Positions 1 through 6,798 are shown, counted from the stretch's first letter. The stretch: 10,844 bases of DNA from Betaproteobacteria bacterium (GCA_004298295.1 SCUH01000142.1:1-10844); one strand, 5' to 3'. The notes: generated from the sequence alone by a model not told the origin. A program made the numbers and translations.

Positions 1-454
1 GGCGATGCGCCTGCCGCAGGACCTGTACCTCGATTTCGTGACGCGCAACGCGCTCTATCGCGACATCGTCGAGTCGCGCGACGAGCTGGAGTTCCTGCGC
101 GGCACGTGGCTGTTCGCCGACGGCGTGTCGTGCATGACGCTGAACCGCCTGGTGCGCGAGACGCAGCCCGTGGCCATGGCGCGCGACGTGGTGCTGGCGC
201 CGCCCGAGAAGGAGTTGCTGGTGCTGCGCTCCGGCGAGGCGCTGCTGACGACGCCGGCCGGGTACGAGGAGCGCCTGTGCACCGGCGCGCACTTCGGTGC
301 CGGCGATCTCGTCGACGGCGTGCAGCGCGGTACCCAGGTGCGCGTGCTCGCCGACGTGCAGATGTACCGCGTGCCGCTGCACTGCATCGACCAGCTGCCG
401 GTGGTGCGCTGGAAAATGCTCGAGACCCAGCGGCGCCGCTACGAGGAGATTTGA
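1..454 (+). CDS. Cyclic nucleotide-binding (CNBD/cupin-fold) protein, 5' partial
   Basis: The reading frame is open from the left edge, so the true start is probably outside the window. The first ATG at position 5 is preceded in frame by GCG with no visible ribosome binding site. From that ATG 149 residues are seen. Residues about 26-135 follow the CNBD pattern: a helix of type LRGTWLFAD, then a beta-roll with the turn LRSGEALL (about 73-80), a glycine-rich stretch near GAHFGAGDL, and a closing strand VRVLADVQMYRVP. The preceding segment LPQDLYLDFVTRN looks like the end of another CNBD, so the full protein may carry tandem domains or an N-terminal partner domain. The arginine-containing phosphate-binding cassette is not clearly present, so cyclic-nucleotide binding is uncertain. 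The likely role is a sensory or regulatory protein. It ends 4 bp before the convergent DedA-rhodanese gene. Confidence 0.65.
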   Translation, partial: AMRLPQDLYLDFVTRNALYRDIVESRDELEFLRGTWLFADGVSCMTLNRLVRETQPVAMARDVVLAPPEKELLVLRSGEALLTTPAGYEERLCTGAHFGAGDLVDGVQRGTQVRVLADVQMYRVPLHCIDQLPVVRWKMLETQRRRYEEI

Positions 455-458
455 GGAA

Positions 459-1430
459 TCATTCGACCTCCGCAACCGGGCCCGCGGCCGATTCGATGCT
501 CAGGCCGGCGGCGACCCAGGCGTCGATCCCTCCGGCCAGCGGACGTACGCTTCGGATGCCGCGATCCCGCAACAGCATTGCAACCTTGACCGCACTCGCT
601 TCGTTCGGACAAGCGCAATACACGACCACGTCGCGGTCGCCTGGTACGCCGGCAAGCGTACTTTCCAGATCGTCGAGATCCACCGGGCGCGCTCCCGGTA
701 TCTTGCGGCCGTCCAGCTCGCGATGCGTGCGTGAGCGCACGTCGAGGACGACGGGCTGCTCGCCGCGGCTCATCATTGCGTAGAGATCTTCGACACTGAC
801 GCGCGCGGTGCGCAGCGACCTGAGGAAGCGCCAGCGGTCCCAGAGGCGATACGCGACGTAAAGCGCCAGCGCGCCGACGACCAGCACCAACGCCACGCCG
901 CCCAGCGCGACCAATCGGTCGAGCAACCAGTCGATCTGGCTGTGAAACACGAGCCCGAGGATGAGTCCGGTCCCCGACCAAAGGGCCGCTCCCGCGCCGT
1001 TGTGGATCAGAAAGGACGACACGCTGAGACCAAGCGCGCCGGCGACTGGAGGGGCCACGGTCGCGAGTCCCGGCACGAATTTGGCAATCACCAGAGTGAC
1101 GGCGCCGCGGCGTTCATAGTTGGTTTCCGTCTCGCGCACGCAGGAATCGGGTGAGAGGGAGATTCGGCAAAGAAGTTTGAGCACGCGGTAGCCGTAGCGG
1201 CGCCCTGCCCAGAACCACGCCAGATCGGCAATGCTGCAGGCGAGCACGGCAACGGCGAGCGCATACACTCCGAAGATCGGATCGTCGTTGGCGCGCGCGC
1301 CGGCGAGCAGCACGACCGGCAACGCCGGAATCGGGGCGCCGAGCTGCTCAAGCAGCACGAATCCGAAAACCGCCAGCAGCCCAAACTCGATGAAGAACCG
1401 GCTGATTGCGCTCTCCCAGGGCGGGGTCAG
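459..1430 (-). CDS. DedA-family membrane protein fused to C-terminal rhodanese domain
   Basis: The N-terminal half (residues about 10-200, counted from the CTG at 1430) is a DedA/VTT-type integral membrane domain. It carries LLEQLGAPIPALP near residue 27, several hydrophobic segments, and the family-like stretch AKFVPGLATVAPPVAGAL near 116-133. DedA proteins are linked to lipid flipping and proton-motive-force maintenance. The C-terminal part (about 211-310) is a single rhodanese domain with LDVRS near 229 and an active-site loop starting YCACPNEAS, with Cys272 as the expected persulfide-carrying residue. This fusion is known in betaproteobacteria and is often annotated DedA/GlpE-like. The start is uncertain: no ATG, GTG or TTG lies just upstream of the first membrane helix. 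CTG at 1430 would overlap the upstream DoxX stop by 4 bp, and an ATC at 1404-1406 follows a GGGAG-like motif. It is the last gene of the operon. Confidence 0.85.
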   Translation of the reverse strand: MTPPWESAISRFFIEFGLLAVFGFVLLEQLGAPIPALPVVLLAGARANDDPIFGVYALAVAVLACSIADLAWFWAGRRYGYRVLKLLCRISLSPDSCVRETETNYERRGAVTLVIAKFVPGLATVAPPVAGALGLSVSSFLIHNGAGAALWSGTGLILGLVFHSQIDWLLDRLVALGGVALVLVVGALALYVAYRLWDRWRFLRSLRTARVSVEDLYAMMSRGEQPVVLDVRSRTHRELDGRKIPGARPVDLDDLESTLAGVPGDRDVVVYCACPNEASAVKVAMLLRDRGIRSVRPLAGGIDAWVAAGLSIESAAGPVAEVE

Positions 1431-1819
1431 GCGGACCGCGTGCCGCCGCTTCGCAGCGCGTCGATGCTCAGGGATGGCGCGCCGGCCTGCGCAAGCAGCA
1501 GGAAGCCGCCCGCCATCGCGAGGTTTTTCATCAGGTTGATCGTTTGCCCTTGGTTGGCGAGGTCCCAGTGAAACACGAGCCCCGAAGCGATGCAGAACAG
1601 GGCCAGCGCGAGCGCCGTCCAGCGGGTCATGAATCCTACGACGATCGCGATGCCGCCGCCGAGTTCCAGCAGGATGACGAGCGGCAGCAGTTCTCCGGGC
1701 ATGCCTTTGGACGCCATGTAAGCCTGGGTGCCGGCGTACCCGGCGATCTTGCCGTAGCCGCTGACGACGAAGATTTGGGCGAGCAGGATGCGCGCGGCGA
1801 GATTCAGAAGCCTGTCCAT
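1427..1819 (-). CDS. DoxX family membrane protein (operon gene 3)
   Basis: A 130-residue, four-helix inner-membrane protein of the DoxX family. Hydrophobic segments lie at about 7-22, 44-63, 66-84 and 97-112. Family features visible are F17-x-x-S-G21-x-x-K24 at the end of helix 1, LLELGGG with Glu52 in helix 2, and KNLAMAGG (99-106) opening the last helix. DoxX proteins are linked to quinone-dependent redox chemistry (the archaeal thiosulfate:quinone oxidoreductase subunit) and to thiol or oxidative stress complexes. The substrate here cannot be deduced. The ATG at 1819 is supported by AGGGAG at 1829-1834, 9 nt upstream. The gene lies 26 bp after the dioxygenase gene, and its TGA probably overlaps the start of the DedA-rhodanese gene. 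Its sequence is clearly different from the other DoxX in the operon, so this is not a recent duplication. Confidence 0.9.
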   Translation of the reverse strand: MDRLLNLAARILLAQIFVVSGYGKIAGYAGTQAYMASKGMPGELLPLVILLELGGGIAIVVGFMTRWTALALALFCIASGLVFHWDLANQGQTINLMKNLAMAGGFLLLAQAGAPSLSIDALRSGGTRSA

Positions 1820-1845
1820 GATGAGATACTCCCTTTGGATCGCGT

Positions 1846-2646
1846 CTAAGAGCTGCGTACCGGATCGAACCGGTACGCGTCCATCGCCAGCGCGCCACTT
1901 TCGATGCCGTCGTGCATTCGCTCGGCGTGAAAGACCGGCGCCGCGGCGCCCAGCGCAAAGAACAGCGGCATGAAATGCTCTTCGGTCGGATGCGCGCGTG
2001 CACCGTGCGGCCCCCGGCTGCGATAGTCGGACAGCGCATCGAGATCGCGCACGCGGATCTGTGCATCGGTCCAAGTCTGGAACTCGCGCGCGTAGGCAAG
2101 CGGCGGTGCGCCGTCCGCGCGACGGTCGCGCAGGTTGTGCGTCATGTGGCCGGAGCCGATGACGAGCACGCCCTCGGCCGCGAGCGGAGCGAGCGCGCGG
2201 CCGAGCGCGAGGTGGTGCCGCGGGCCGAGCGCGGTCTGGAGCGAGACCTGCACCACCGGGACGTCGGCTTGTGGGTACATGTGCAGCAGCGGCGACCACG
2301 CGCCGTGGTCGAATCCGCGGCAGCCGTCGATCGCCGCGGTGAACCCGGCGTCCTTGAGCGCAGCAAGCGCGCGCGCCGCGATTTCCGGCTCGCCGGGCGC
2401 GGCATAGCGGATGCGGTAGAGCGGCTCGGGAAAGCCGAAGAAATCGTGGATCGTCTCCGGTTTCGGATTGCCGGTGAGCATCGGGAGATTGGTCTCCCAG
2501 TGCGCCGAAGCGATCAGGAGGGCCCGCGGACGCGGCAGGGTCCGCCCGAGCCTTGCCCAGGCTTTCCCCGCCGCGCCAGCGTCGAGCGCATGCATCGGCG
2601 AGCCGTGCGACAGGAAAAGCGTCGGCAGCGGCGCGCGCTTGCTCAT
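1846..2646 (-). CDS. DODA-type (LigB-fold) extradiol ring-cleavage dioxygenase
   Basis: A 266-residue cytoplasmic enzyme of the class III extradiol dioxygenase family, close in length and motifs to the YgiD/4,5-DOPA dioxygenase group. Expected metal ligands are visible: His14 in FLSHGSPM, His49 in SAHWET, His170 in GSGHMTHNL and His224 in TEEHFMPL. The FDHGAWSPL loop around His114 probably provides a catalytic histidine. Members open catechol-type rings next to the hydroxyls, using Fe(II) or sometimes Zn(II). The natural substrate of bacterial members is mostly unknown, so I do not assign one. The ATG at 2646 overlaps the stop of the upstream DoxX gene in an ATGA arrangement, which suggests translational coupling; only a weak GGG-type ribosome site is seen. 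Being sandwiched between two DoxX genes under a divergent LysR suggests a role with quinones or catechols. Confidence 0.92.
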   Translation of the reverse strand: MSKRAPLPTLFLSHGSPMHALDAGAAGKAWARLGRTLPRPRALLIASAHWETNLPMLTGNPKPETIHDFFGFPEPLYRIRYAAPGEPEIAARALAALKDAGFTAAIDGCRGFDHGAWSPLLHMYPQADVPVVQVSLQTALGPRHHLALGRALAPLAAEGVLVIGSGHMTHNLRDRRADGAPPLAYAREFQTWTDAQIRVRDLDALSDYRSRGPHGARAHPTEEHFMPLFFALGAAAPVFHAERMHDGIESGALAMDAYRFDPVRSS

Positions 2647-3068
2647 GCGTAGACCCGTTGCGGATTGCGGTTGAACAGCACGTTGGCCAGCGCGTAGCGG
2701 CCATCGCCGAGCAGCGCCTGCGCCAGCGCGGCGGCCGCGAGGAACGCAGGATACTCCCAGCCGCCGTTGGGCGCGCTGAACAGCCAGCCGTTGCCGGTGT
2801 GCGCCCAGGTCGCGCCGATCAGGACCGGGATCAGCGCCGCGGACACGTAGCGCGTGCCCAGTCCGAGCAGGATCAGGGCGCCGCCGATCAATTCCGCGGC
2901 GAACGTCAGGTAGGCGAGCGGGCCGGGCAATCCCAGCGATTCGAAGAACTTCGCCGTGCCGGGCAGCGTGAACACGCTGTACTTCAGCAACGCATGGGCG
3001 ACGAACATGACGCCGAGCGAGAGCCGCAGCACGAGCGCGGCGTAAGGGGCGGTGCGTGAGTCGGTCAT
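2643..3068 (-). CDS. DoxX family membrane protein (operon gene 1)
   Basis: A 141-residue DoxX-family inner-membrane protein and the first gene of the minus-strand operon. Hydrophobic helices lie near residues 10-28, 52-70, 74-89 and 107-122. It carries the hallmark GNGWLFSAPNGGWEYPAF (about 92-109) typical of one DoxX subgroup, plus His25 and Lys29 in helix 1 and Glu59 in helix 2. The second DoxX in the operon lacks the GGWEYPAF motif, so the two belong to different subgroups. The ATG at 3068 is preceded by a GGAG-type ribosome site about 8 nt upstream. The stop overlaps the dioxygenase start by 4 bp. By family, a role in quinone-linked or oxidative-stress redox chemistry is likely; the partner and substrate are unknown. 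Confidence 0.9.
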   Translation of the reverse strand: MTDSRTAPYAALVLRLSLGVMFVAHALLKYSVFTLPGTAKFFESLGLPGPLAYLTFAAELIGGALILLGLGTRYVSAALIPVLIGATWAHTGNGWLFSAPNGGWEYPAFLAAAALAQALLGDGRYALANVLFNRNPQRVYA

Positions 3069-3173
3069 CGGTGTCTCCGGCAGTGAGGTTGACGGGACGC
3101 ATGATGGCTCTTGTGGAGAAGGGGATAAAGTGCTTAGACTGCAATTGATTAGCCCCAAAAACAGGATAATGGT
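3069..3173. promoter_or_regulatory. Divergent control region between DoxX operon and LysR gene
   Basis: These 105 bp separate the divergent DoxX operon and LysR gene, the usual place for a LysR-type operator. The stretch 3120-3170 is markedly AT-richer than its surroundings. It contains an imperfect inverted repeat, GCTTA (3132-3136) and TTAGC (3149-3153), around a CAATTG palindrome (3142-3147). On the plus strand GATAAT (3165-3170) looks like a -10, but it lies only 3 nt from the GTG start of the LysR gene. On the minus strand TTTATC (3124-3129) is a weak -10 candidate. No perfect T-N11-A LysR box was found. Placement as a control region is reliable; the individual elements are tentative. 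Confidence 0.5.
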
Positions 3174-4073
3174 GTGGATCGCTTCCAGTCCATGAGCGTC
3201 TTCGCCAAGGTGGTCGAGCAGGGCAGCTTCGCCCGGGCCGCCGAGCGGCTCGGCATCTCGACCTCGGCCTGCTCGCGCCACGTCGCCGACCTGGAGGCGC
3301 ATCTCGCGACGCGGCTGCTCCAGCGCACCACGCGGCGGCTTTCGTTGACCGAGGGCGGACAGGCGTTCTACGAGCGCTGCGTGCAACTGCTCGCCGATCT
3401 CGAAGACGCCGAAGGCGCGGCGGCCGCGAGCAGCGCGCGGCCGCGCGGCACCATCAAGCTCACCTGCTCGATCAACTTCGGCATCCGGCACGTAGCGCCG
3501 GCGATCGGCGCCTTCCAGGCGCAGCATGGCGAGGTGCGCTTCGACGTTACGCTCGCAGACCGCATCGTCGATCTGGTGGAGGAGGGCTACGACCTCGCGA
3601 TCCGCATCGGCGCGACGGGCGGCGAGACGGTCGTCGCGCGCCGGCTCGGCGAGTCGCGGCTCGTCTGCTGCGCCTCGCGCGCCTACCTCGAGCGTCACGG
3701 CACGCCGCGCAGCCCGGAAGATCTCGCCAGGCACCGCTGCCTCAGCTACGAATACCTGCCGCAGCGCGGCCTGTGGCAGTTCCGCGACCGCTCGGGACGC
3801 GAGCGTCCGGTACGCGTGTCGGGCCCGCTGCACTCGAACAACGGCGATCTGCTCGCGGCTGCGGCGGCGCAGGGCATGGGCATCGCGCTGGAACCTGATT
3901 TCATGGTCGGCGACGACCTCAAGGCCGGCCGGCTGGTGCGCGTGCTGGAGGCGTTTGCGGCGCCGGTGTCCGCGATCTACGCGGTGTATCCGAGCCGGCG
4001 CTACCTTTCGGCCAAGGTGCGCGCGTTCGTCGATTACCTCGCCGCGCGCTTCGCGCCGCCTCAGAACTGGTAA
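3174..4073 (+). CDS. LysR-type transcriptional regulator
   Basis: A 299-residue LysR-family regulator of normal length. The N-terminal winged helix-turn-helix spans roughly residues 1-60, with the HTH at about 18-37 (SFARAAERLGIS, then SACSRHVADLE) and the typical RTTRRLSLTEGG wing at about 51-62. The effector-binding, periplasmic-binding-protein-like domain runs from about residue 90 (GTIKLTCSINFG) to the end. It resembles the large group of proteobacterial LysR proteins that often stand divergent to redox or aromatic-metabolism genes. The start is taken as GTG at 3174, giving MDRFQSMSVF as in many relatives, with AGGA at 3163-3166 seven nt upstream. An ATG six codons later is the alternative. 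Its target is probably the divergent DoxX/dioxygenase operon, and probably itself. The 3' end overlaps the convergent SDR gene by 13 bp. Confidence 0.95.
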   Translation: MDRFQSMSVFAKVVEQGSFARAAERLGISTSACSRHVADLEAHLATRLLQRTTRRLSLTEGGQAFYERCVQLLADLEDAEGAAAASSARPRGTIKLTCSINFGIRHVAPAIGAFQAQHGEVRFDVTLADRIVDLVEEGYDLAIRIGATGGETVVARRLGESRLVCCASRAYLERHGTPRSPEDLARHRCLSYEYLPQRGLWQFRDRSGRERPVRVSGPLHSNNGDLLAAAAAQGMGIALEPDFMVGDDLKAGRLVRVLEAFAAPVSAIYAVYPSRRYLSAKVRAFVDYLAARFAPPQNW

Positions 4074-4813
4074 CGGCGCAGCCCGCCGTCCACCGGAATC
4101 ACGGCACCGGTGATGTAGCGCGCGCAAGGAGAGGCGAGAAAGCAGGCGAGGTAGGCGATGTCCTCGGGCTTGCCATACTCGCCCACCGGGATCTCGTGCT
4201 CGGATTGCCACTGGCGGTATTCGGGTGTGTAGTTGCGCAGGATCTGCTCGCTCAGGATGCGCCCCGGAGGAATGCAGTTGACGGTGATGCCATGCCGGCC
4301 GAGCTCGCGCGAGAGCCCCTTGGCCCAGGAATGCATCGCGGCCTTGGCGCAGAACGCGCCGTTGATGCCTTCGGGCTCGCTCTTGCCGGTGATGTTGATG
4401 ATGCGCCCCCATTGGCGCGCCATCATCGCCTCGAGCAGGCGGTCGGTGAGTTGCCGCTGGCGCGTGAAATTGAGCGTCAGCGCCTCGTCCCATTGCGACT
4501 CGCTCGCGTGCAGCTCGAAGGCGCGCGAGCCGCCGGCGTTGTTCACCAGGATTTCCACCGCGTCCAGCGCAACCAGCGCCTGCTCGGCGATGCGCTGCGG
4601 TGCGTCGGCGTGCATCAAATCCTGGACGATGACGGCCGGCCGGGCGCCGCCGCTGCGCTCGATTTGCGCCGCGAGCTGCTCGAGTGGCTCGCGGCGGCGC
4701 GCGGTGACTGCGAGGCGAACGCCCTCGCGGCCCAGCGCCAGCGCGACGGCGCGCCCGATGCCGGCGCTGGCCCCGGTGACCAGTCCGGTGCGTCCGCGGA
4801 GTTGCAGGTCCAC
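4061..4813 (-). CDS. SDR-fold oxidoreductase-like protein lacking catalytic Tyr
   Basis: A 250-residue Rossmann-fold protein of the classical SDR family. It has the dinucleotide-binding TGASAGIG (13-20), the structural NNAG (91-94), the catalytic-type Asn115 in LTLNF, and the C-terminal YITGAVIPVDGG motif. Arg39/Arg40 after strand 2 suggest a preference for NADP(H). The active site is unusual. The conserved lysine aligns with Lys157 (AFCAK), but the position four residues before it, normally the catalytic Tyr, is Ala153, and the loop after NITGK is about three residues shorter than usual, removing the normal Ser. Ordinary alcohol/ketone reduction is therefore doubtful; it may use other residues or have another role. 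The start is GTG at 4813, with AGAGG (4818-4822) four nt upstream overlapping the stop of the GNAT gene. It is probably co-transcribed with that gene. Confidence 0.88.
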   Translation of the reverse strand: MDLQLRGRTGLVTGASAGIGRAVALALGREGVRLAVTARRREPLEQLAAQIERSGGARPAVIVQDLMHADAPQRIAEQALVALDAVEILVNNAGGSRAFELHASESQWDEALTLNFTRQRQLTDRLLEAMMARQWGRIINITGKSEPEGINGAFCAKAAMHSWAKGLSRELGRHGITVNCIPPGRILSEQILRNYTPEYRQWQSEHEIPVGEYGKPEDIAYLACFLASPCARYITGAVIPVDGGLRRYQF

Positions 4814-4820
4814 GTGGCCT

Positions 4821-5330
4821 CTAGCGCCAGTGCTGCGGCGGCTGCCAGGCCGGCCAGGCGCGCAGCGGCGGGCGCAGCACGCGCACCATGCGCAGCGCGG
4901 CTTCGGCGCCGCCGTAATAGCGCGGCACGAGGATCGTCTCGCCGAAGCCGAGCGCGCGGTAGAAGCGCCGCGCGGCGTCGTTCGCGGCGCGCAGCTCGAG
5001 GTGCACGCTCTCGATCCCGGCGGTGAGCGCCGTGTCGAGGTGCCACTCGAGCAGGCACCGCCCGATGCCGCGCCTGCGGTGCGTCGGCCGCACCGCCATC
5101 AGCGCGAGGTGCGCGCGCTGGTCGCCGAACTCCATCATGGAAAAGCCCACCAGCGAGCCGCGGTCGCACGCCACGAGCAGCGCGACGTCCCTGCGCGCGA
5201 GGGCGCGCTGGATGCGCGGCGCATCGTATTTCCACCCCAGGCCGTGCTCGATGTGATCGCGCGACATCAGCGCGATGGCGTGGCTGTCGCGCGCCAGCGC
5301 GGGCCGCAGGGTAATGGCGGCGTGGCTCAT
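4821..5330 (-). CDS. GNAT family N-acetyltransferase
   Basis: A 169-residue cytoplasmic acetyltransferase of the GNAT superfamily. Motif A is clear: strand LALMAVRPTHR followed by the acetyl-CoA pyrophosphate-binding RRRGIG (85-90) and helix RCLLEWHLD. Motif B is seen as LELRAANDAARRFYRALGF (111-129), with the usual Asn and Tyr near the CoA thiol. The layout resembles RimI-like enzymes, but the substrate cannot be deduced. The start is ATG at 5330; no Shine-Dalgarno is visible (GGCCCC precedes it). The downstream SDR gene starts 7 bp after the stop, so the two are probably one transcript. The C-terminus is rich in Trp and Pro (AWPAWQPPQHW) and looks like a short tail beyond the domain. Confidence 0.9.
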   Translation of the reverse strand: MSHAAITLRPALARDSHAIALMSRDHIEHGLGWKYDAPRIQRALARRDVALLVACDRGSLVGFSMMEFGDQRAHLALMAVRPTHRRRGIGRCLLEWHLDTALTAGIESVHLELRAANDAARRFYRALGFGETILVPRYYGGAEAALRMVRVLRPPLRAWPAWQPPQHWR

Positions 5331-5336
5331 GGGGCC

Positions 5337-5364
5337 AATTTACCATGGACGAAAAGCGCGACAA
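5337..5364 (-). promoter_or_regulatory. Candidate sigma-70 promoter for GNAT-SDR pair
   Basis: On the minus strand, TTGTCG (5359-5364, four of six to the -35 consensus) is followed after 16 bp by TAAATT (5337-5342, four of six to the -10 consensus). The -10 lies only 6 bp from the ATG at 5330. If used, the transcript would start at or next to the start codon, which fits the missing ribosome binding site and would make the mRNA leaderless. This rests on pattern alone in an 85-bp divergent gap. No equally good promoter was seen for the sulfatase on the plus strand. Confidence 0.35.
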
Positions 5365-5415
5365 GCCGCCAATTTCGTGGACAATTGCGTTCTCCCCGAA
5401 TCGGCGCGGCCAACG

Positions 5416-6798
5416 ATGCAACGACCCAACTTCCTCGTCATCCTCGTCGACGACCTGCGTCACGACGAATTCGGCGCCGGCGGCCACCCGTACATGAAGA
5501 CGCCGCACATCGACCGCCTCGCGCACGAAGGCGCGCTGTTCGAGCGCGCCTTCCACACCACGCCGATCTGCTCGCCCAACCGCGCCTCGGTCATGACGGG
5601 ACAGTACGCCAGCCGCCACGGCATCATCGACAACGTGGCGCGCGACGCGATGAGCCACCGCCTGCCGAACTACCACCTCGCGCTGCAGGCGCTTGGCTAC
5701 GAGACCGCGCACATCGGCAAGTGGCACATGGGCAACGACGGCGGGCCGCGGCCCGGCTACGACCACTGGGTCAGCTTCGGCGGCCATGGCCGCCTCAACG
5801 ATCCGAAGCTGAACGAAAACGGCAGCAGCGTGCAGCATTCCGGCTATATCACGGACATCATGAACCGCATGGCGGTGGACTTCGTCGCCGCCAAGCGCAA
5901 GCGCCCCTGGTCGCTGTTCTACGCGCACAAGGCGGTGCATCCCGACGCCGAGCAGGCCGCGGACGGGACGCTCACGCTCAGCAACGACGGCGGCTACAAG
6001 CCCGCGGCGCGGCACCGGGACCTCTACCAGGGCTGCGTGTTCCCGCGCAAACCCAACATGCTGGCGGCGGCGGAGGTGGCGCGGCGCAAGCCGGCGTGGG
6101 CGGAGGCGTTCGAGCTCAAGCGCTCGGCAAAATCGCAGGCGGCGCTGAGCGCGATCCAGGCGGGAACGCAAGAGGAGATCCGCCTGCGCGCGGCGATGAT
6201 GGCGTCGGTGGACGAGGGTGTCGGCATGCTGCTGGAAGCGCTCGACCGCAAGGGCCAGCTCGACGGCACGGTGATCCTGTTTTTCGGCGACAACGGCTAT
6301 TTCTTCGGCGAGCACGCGCTCGGCCCGGAACGGCGCTTCGCCTACGAGGAGGGGATTCGCGCGCCCTTCCTCCTGCGCTATCCGCGCCGCGCCAGGGCGG
6401 GCTCGCGCGTGCGCGAGCTGGTGATCTGCCAGGACATCGCGCCCACGCTGCTGCGCCTGGCAGGCGGGCGACCGGGACCGCAGGTGCAGGGCCGTTCGCT
6501 GCTGCCGCTGCTCTCCGGCCGGCGCGGCGGCTGGCGGCGGTCGTTCCTGATCGAGTACTGGGCCGAGAACGCGCTGCCCTGGCTCGTCGGCATGAGCTAC
6601 AAGGCCATCCGCACCGAACGCTACAAGTACATCCGCTGGATCAATCGCGGGCGTGACGGCGAGCTCGACGAGCTCTACGACCTCGATCTCGATCCCTACG
6701 AACTCGTCAACCGCAACGCGAGCCGGCGCCACGCGGGCGTGCGCGACGGCCTGCAGCGCGAACTGCGCAAGCTCGTCGCCGATGCCGCGGGACTCTGA
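5416..6798 (+). CDS. Sulfatase (formylglycine-dependent, type I family)
   Basis: A 460-residue type I sulfatase/alkaline-phosphatase-superfamily enzyme. Metal-binding Asp12-Asp13 lie in VILVDDLR. The sulfatase signature CSPNRASVMTG starts at Cys52, the residue expected to be matured to formylglycine, with Arg56 and Thr61-Gly62 also present. GKWHMG gives Lys102 and His104; further metal/active-site positions are His171 and FFGDNG (Asp292, Asn293). The C-terminal subdomain ends with LYDLDLDPYELVN, as is usual. Position four of the core motif is Asn rather than the common Ser/Ala, but Cys, Pro and Arg are intact. There is no signal peptide: the protein starts MQRPNFLVIL directly in the first strand, implying a cytoplasmic location. 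The ATG at 5416 matches the family start; no clear ribosome site is seen. Substrate unknown. A different hydrolase of the superfamily is possible. Confidence 0.92.
   Translation: MQRPNFLVILVDDLRHDEFGAGGHPYMKTPHIDRLAHEGALFERAFHTTPICSPNRASVMTGQYASRHGIIDNVARDAMSHRLPNYHLALQALGYETAHIGKWHMGNDGGPRPGYDHWVSFGGHGRLNDPKLNENGSSVQHSGYITDIMNRMAVDFVAAKRKRPWSLFYAHKAVHPDAEQAADGTLTLSNDGGYKPAARHRDLYQGCVFPRKPNMLAAAEVARRKPAWAEAFELKRSAKSQAALSAIQAGTQEEIRLRAAMMASVDEGVGMLLEALDRKGQLDGTVILFFGDNGYFFGEHALGPERRFAYEEGIRAPFLLRYPRRARAGSRVRELVICQDIAPTLLRLAGGRPGPQVQGRSLLPLLSGRRGGWRRSFLIEYWAENALPWLVGMSYKAIRTERYKYIRWINRGRDGELDELYDLDLDPYELVNRNASRRHAGVRDGLQRELRKLVADAAGL

Noticed and set aside
1427..3068. Duplication of the DoxX gene within the operon
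   Set aside because: The two DoxX proteins share only family-level features and differ in the key GGWEYPAF motif, so there is no sign of a recent tandem duplication.
3145..3158. Second FNR-like match TTGAT-TAGC-CCCAA in the LysR/DoxX divergent region
   Set aside because: It also matches eight of ten bases, but no -10 element sits at the spacing required for either gene; on the plus strand the predicted start would fall inside the LysR gene.
5275..5415. Longer upstream start for the sulfatase
   Set aside because: The extra 47 residues overlap the divergent GNAT gene, show no signal peptide or family similarity, and the family-typical start falls at 5416.
4233..6656. Very long open frame of 807 codons on the plus strand
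   Set aside because: It is a shadow of the SDR, GNAT and sulfatase genes: its product is a low-complexity Arg/Ala-rich sequence with no domain, as expected from alternate frames in high-GC DNA.
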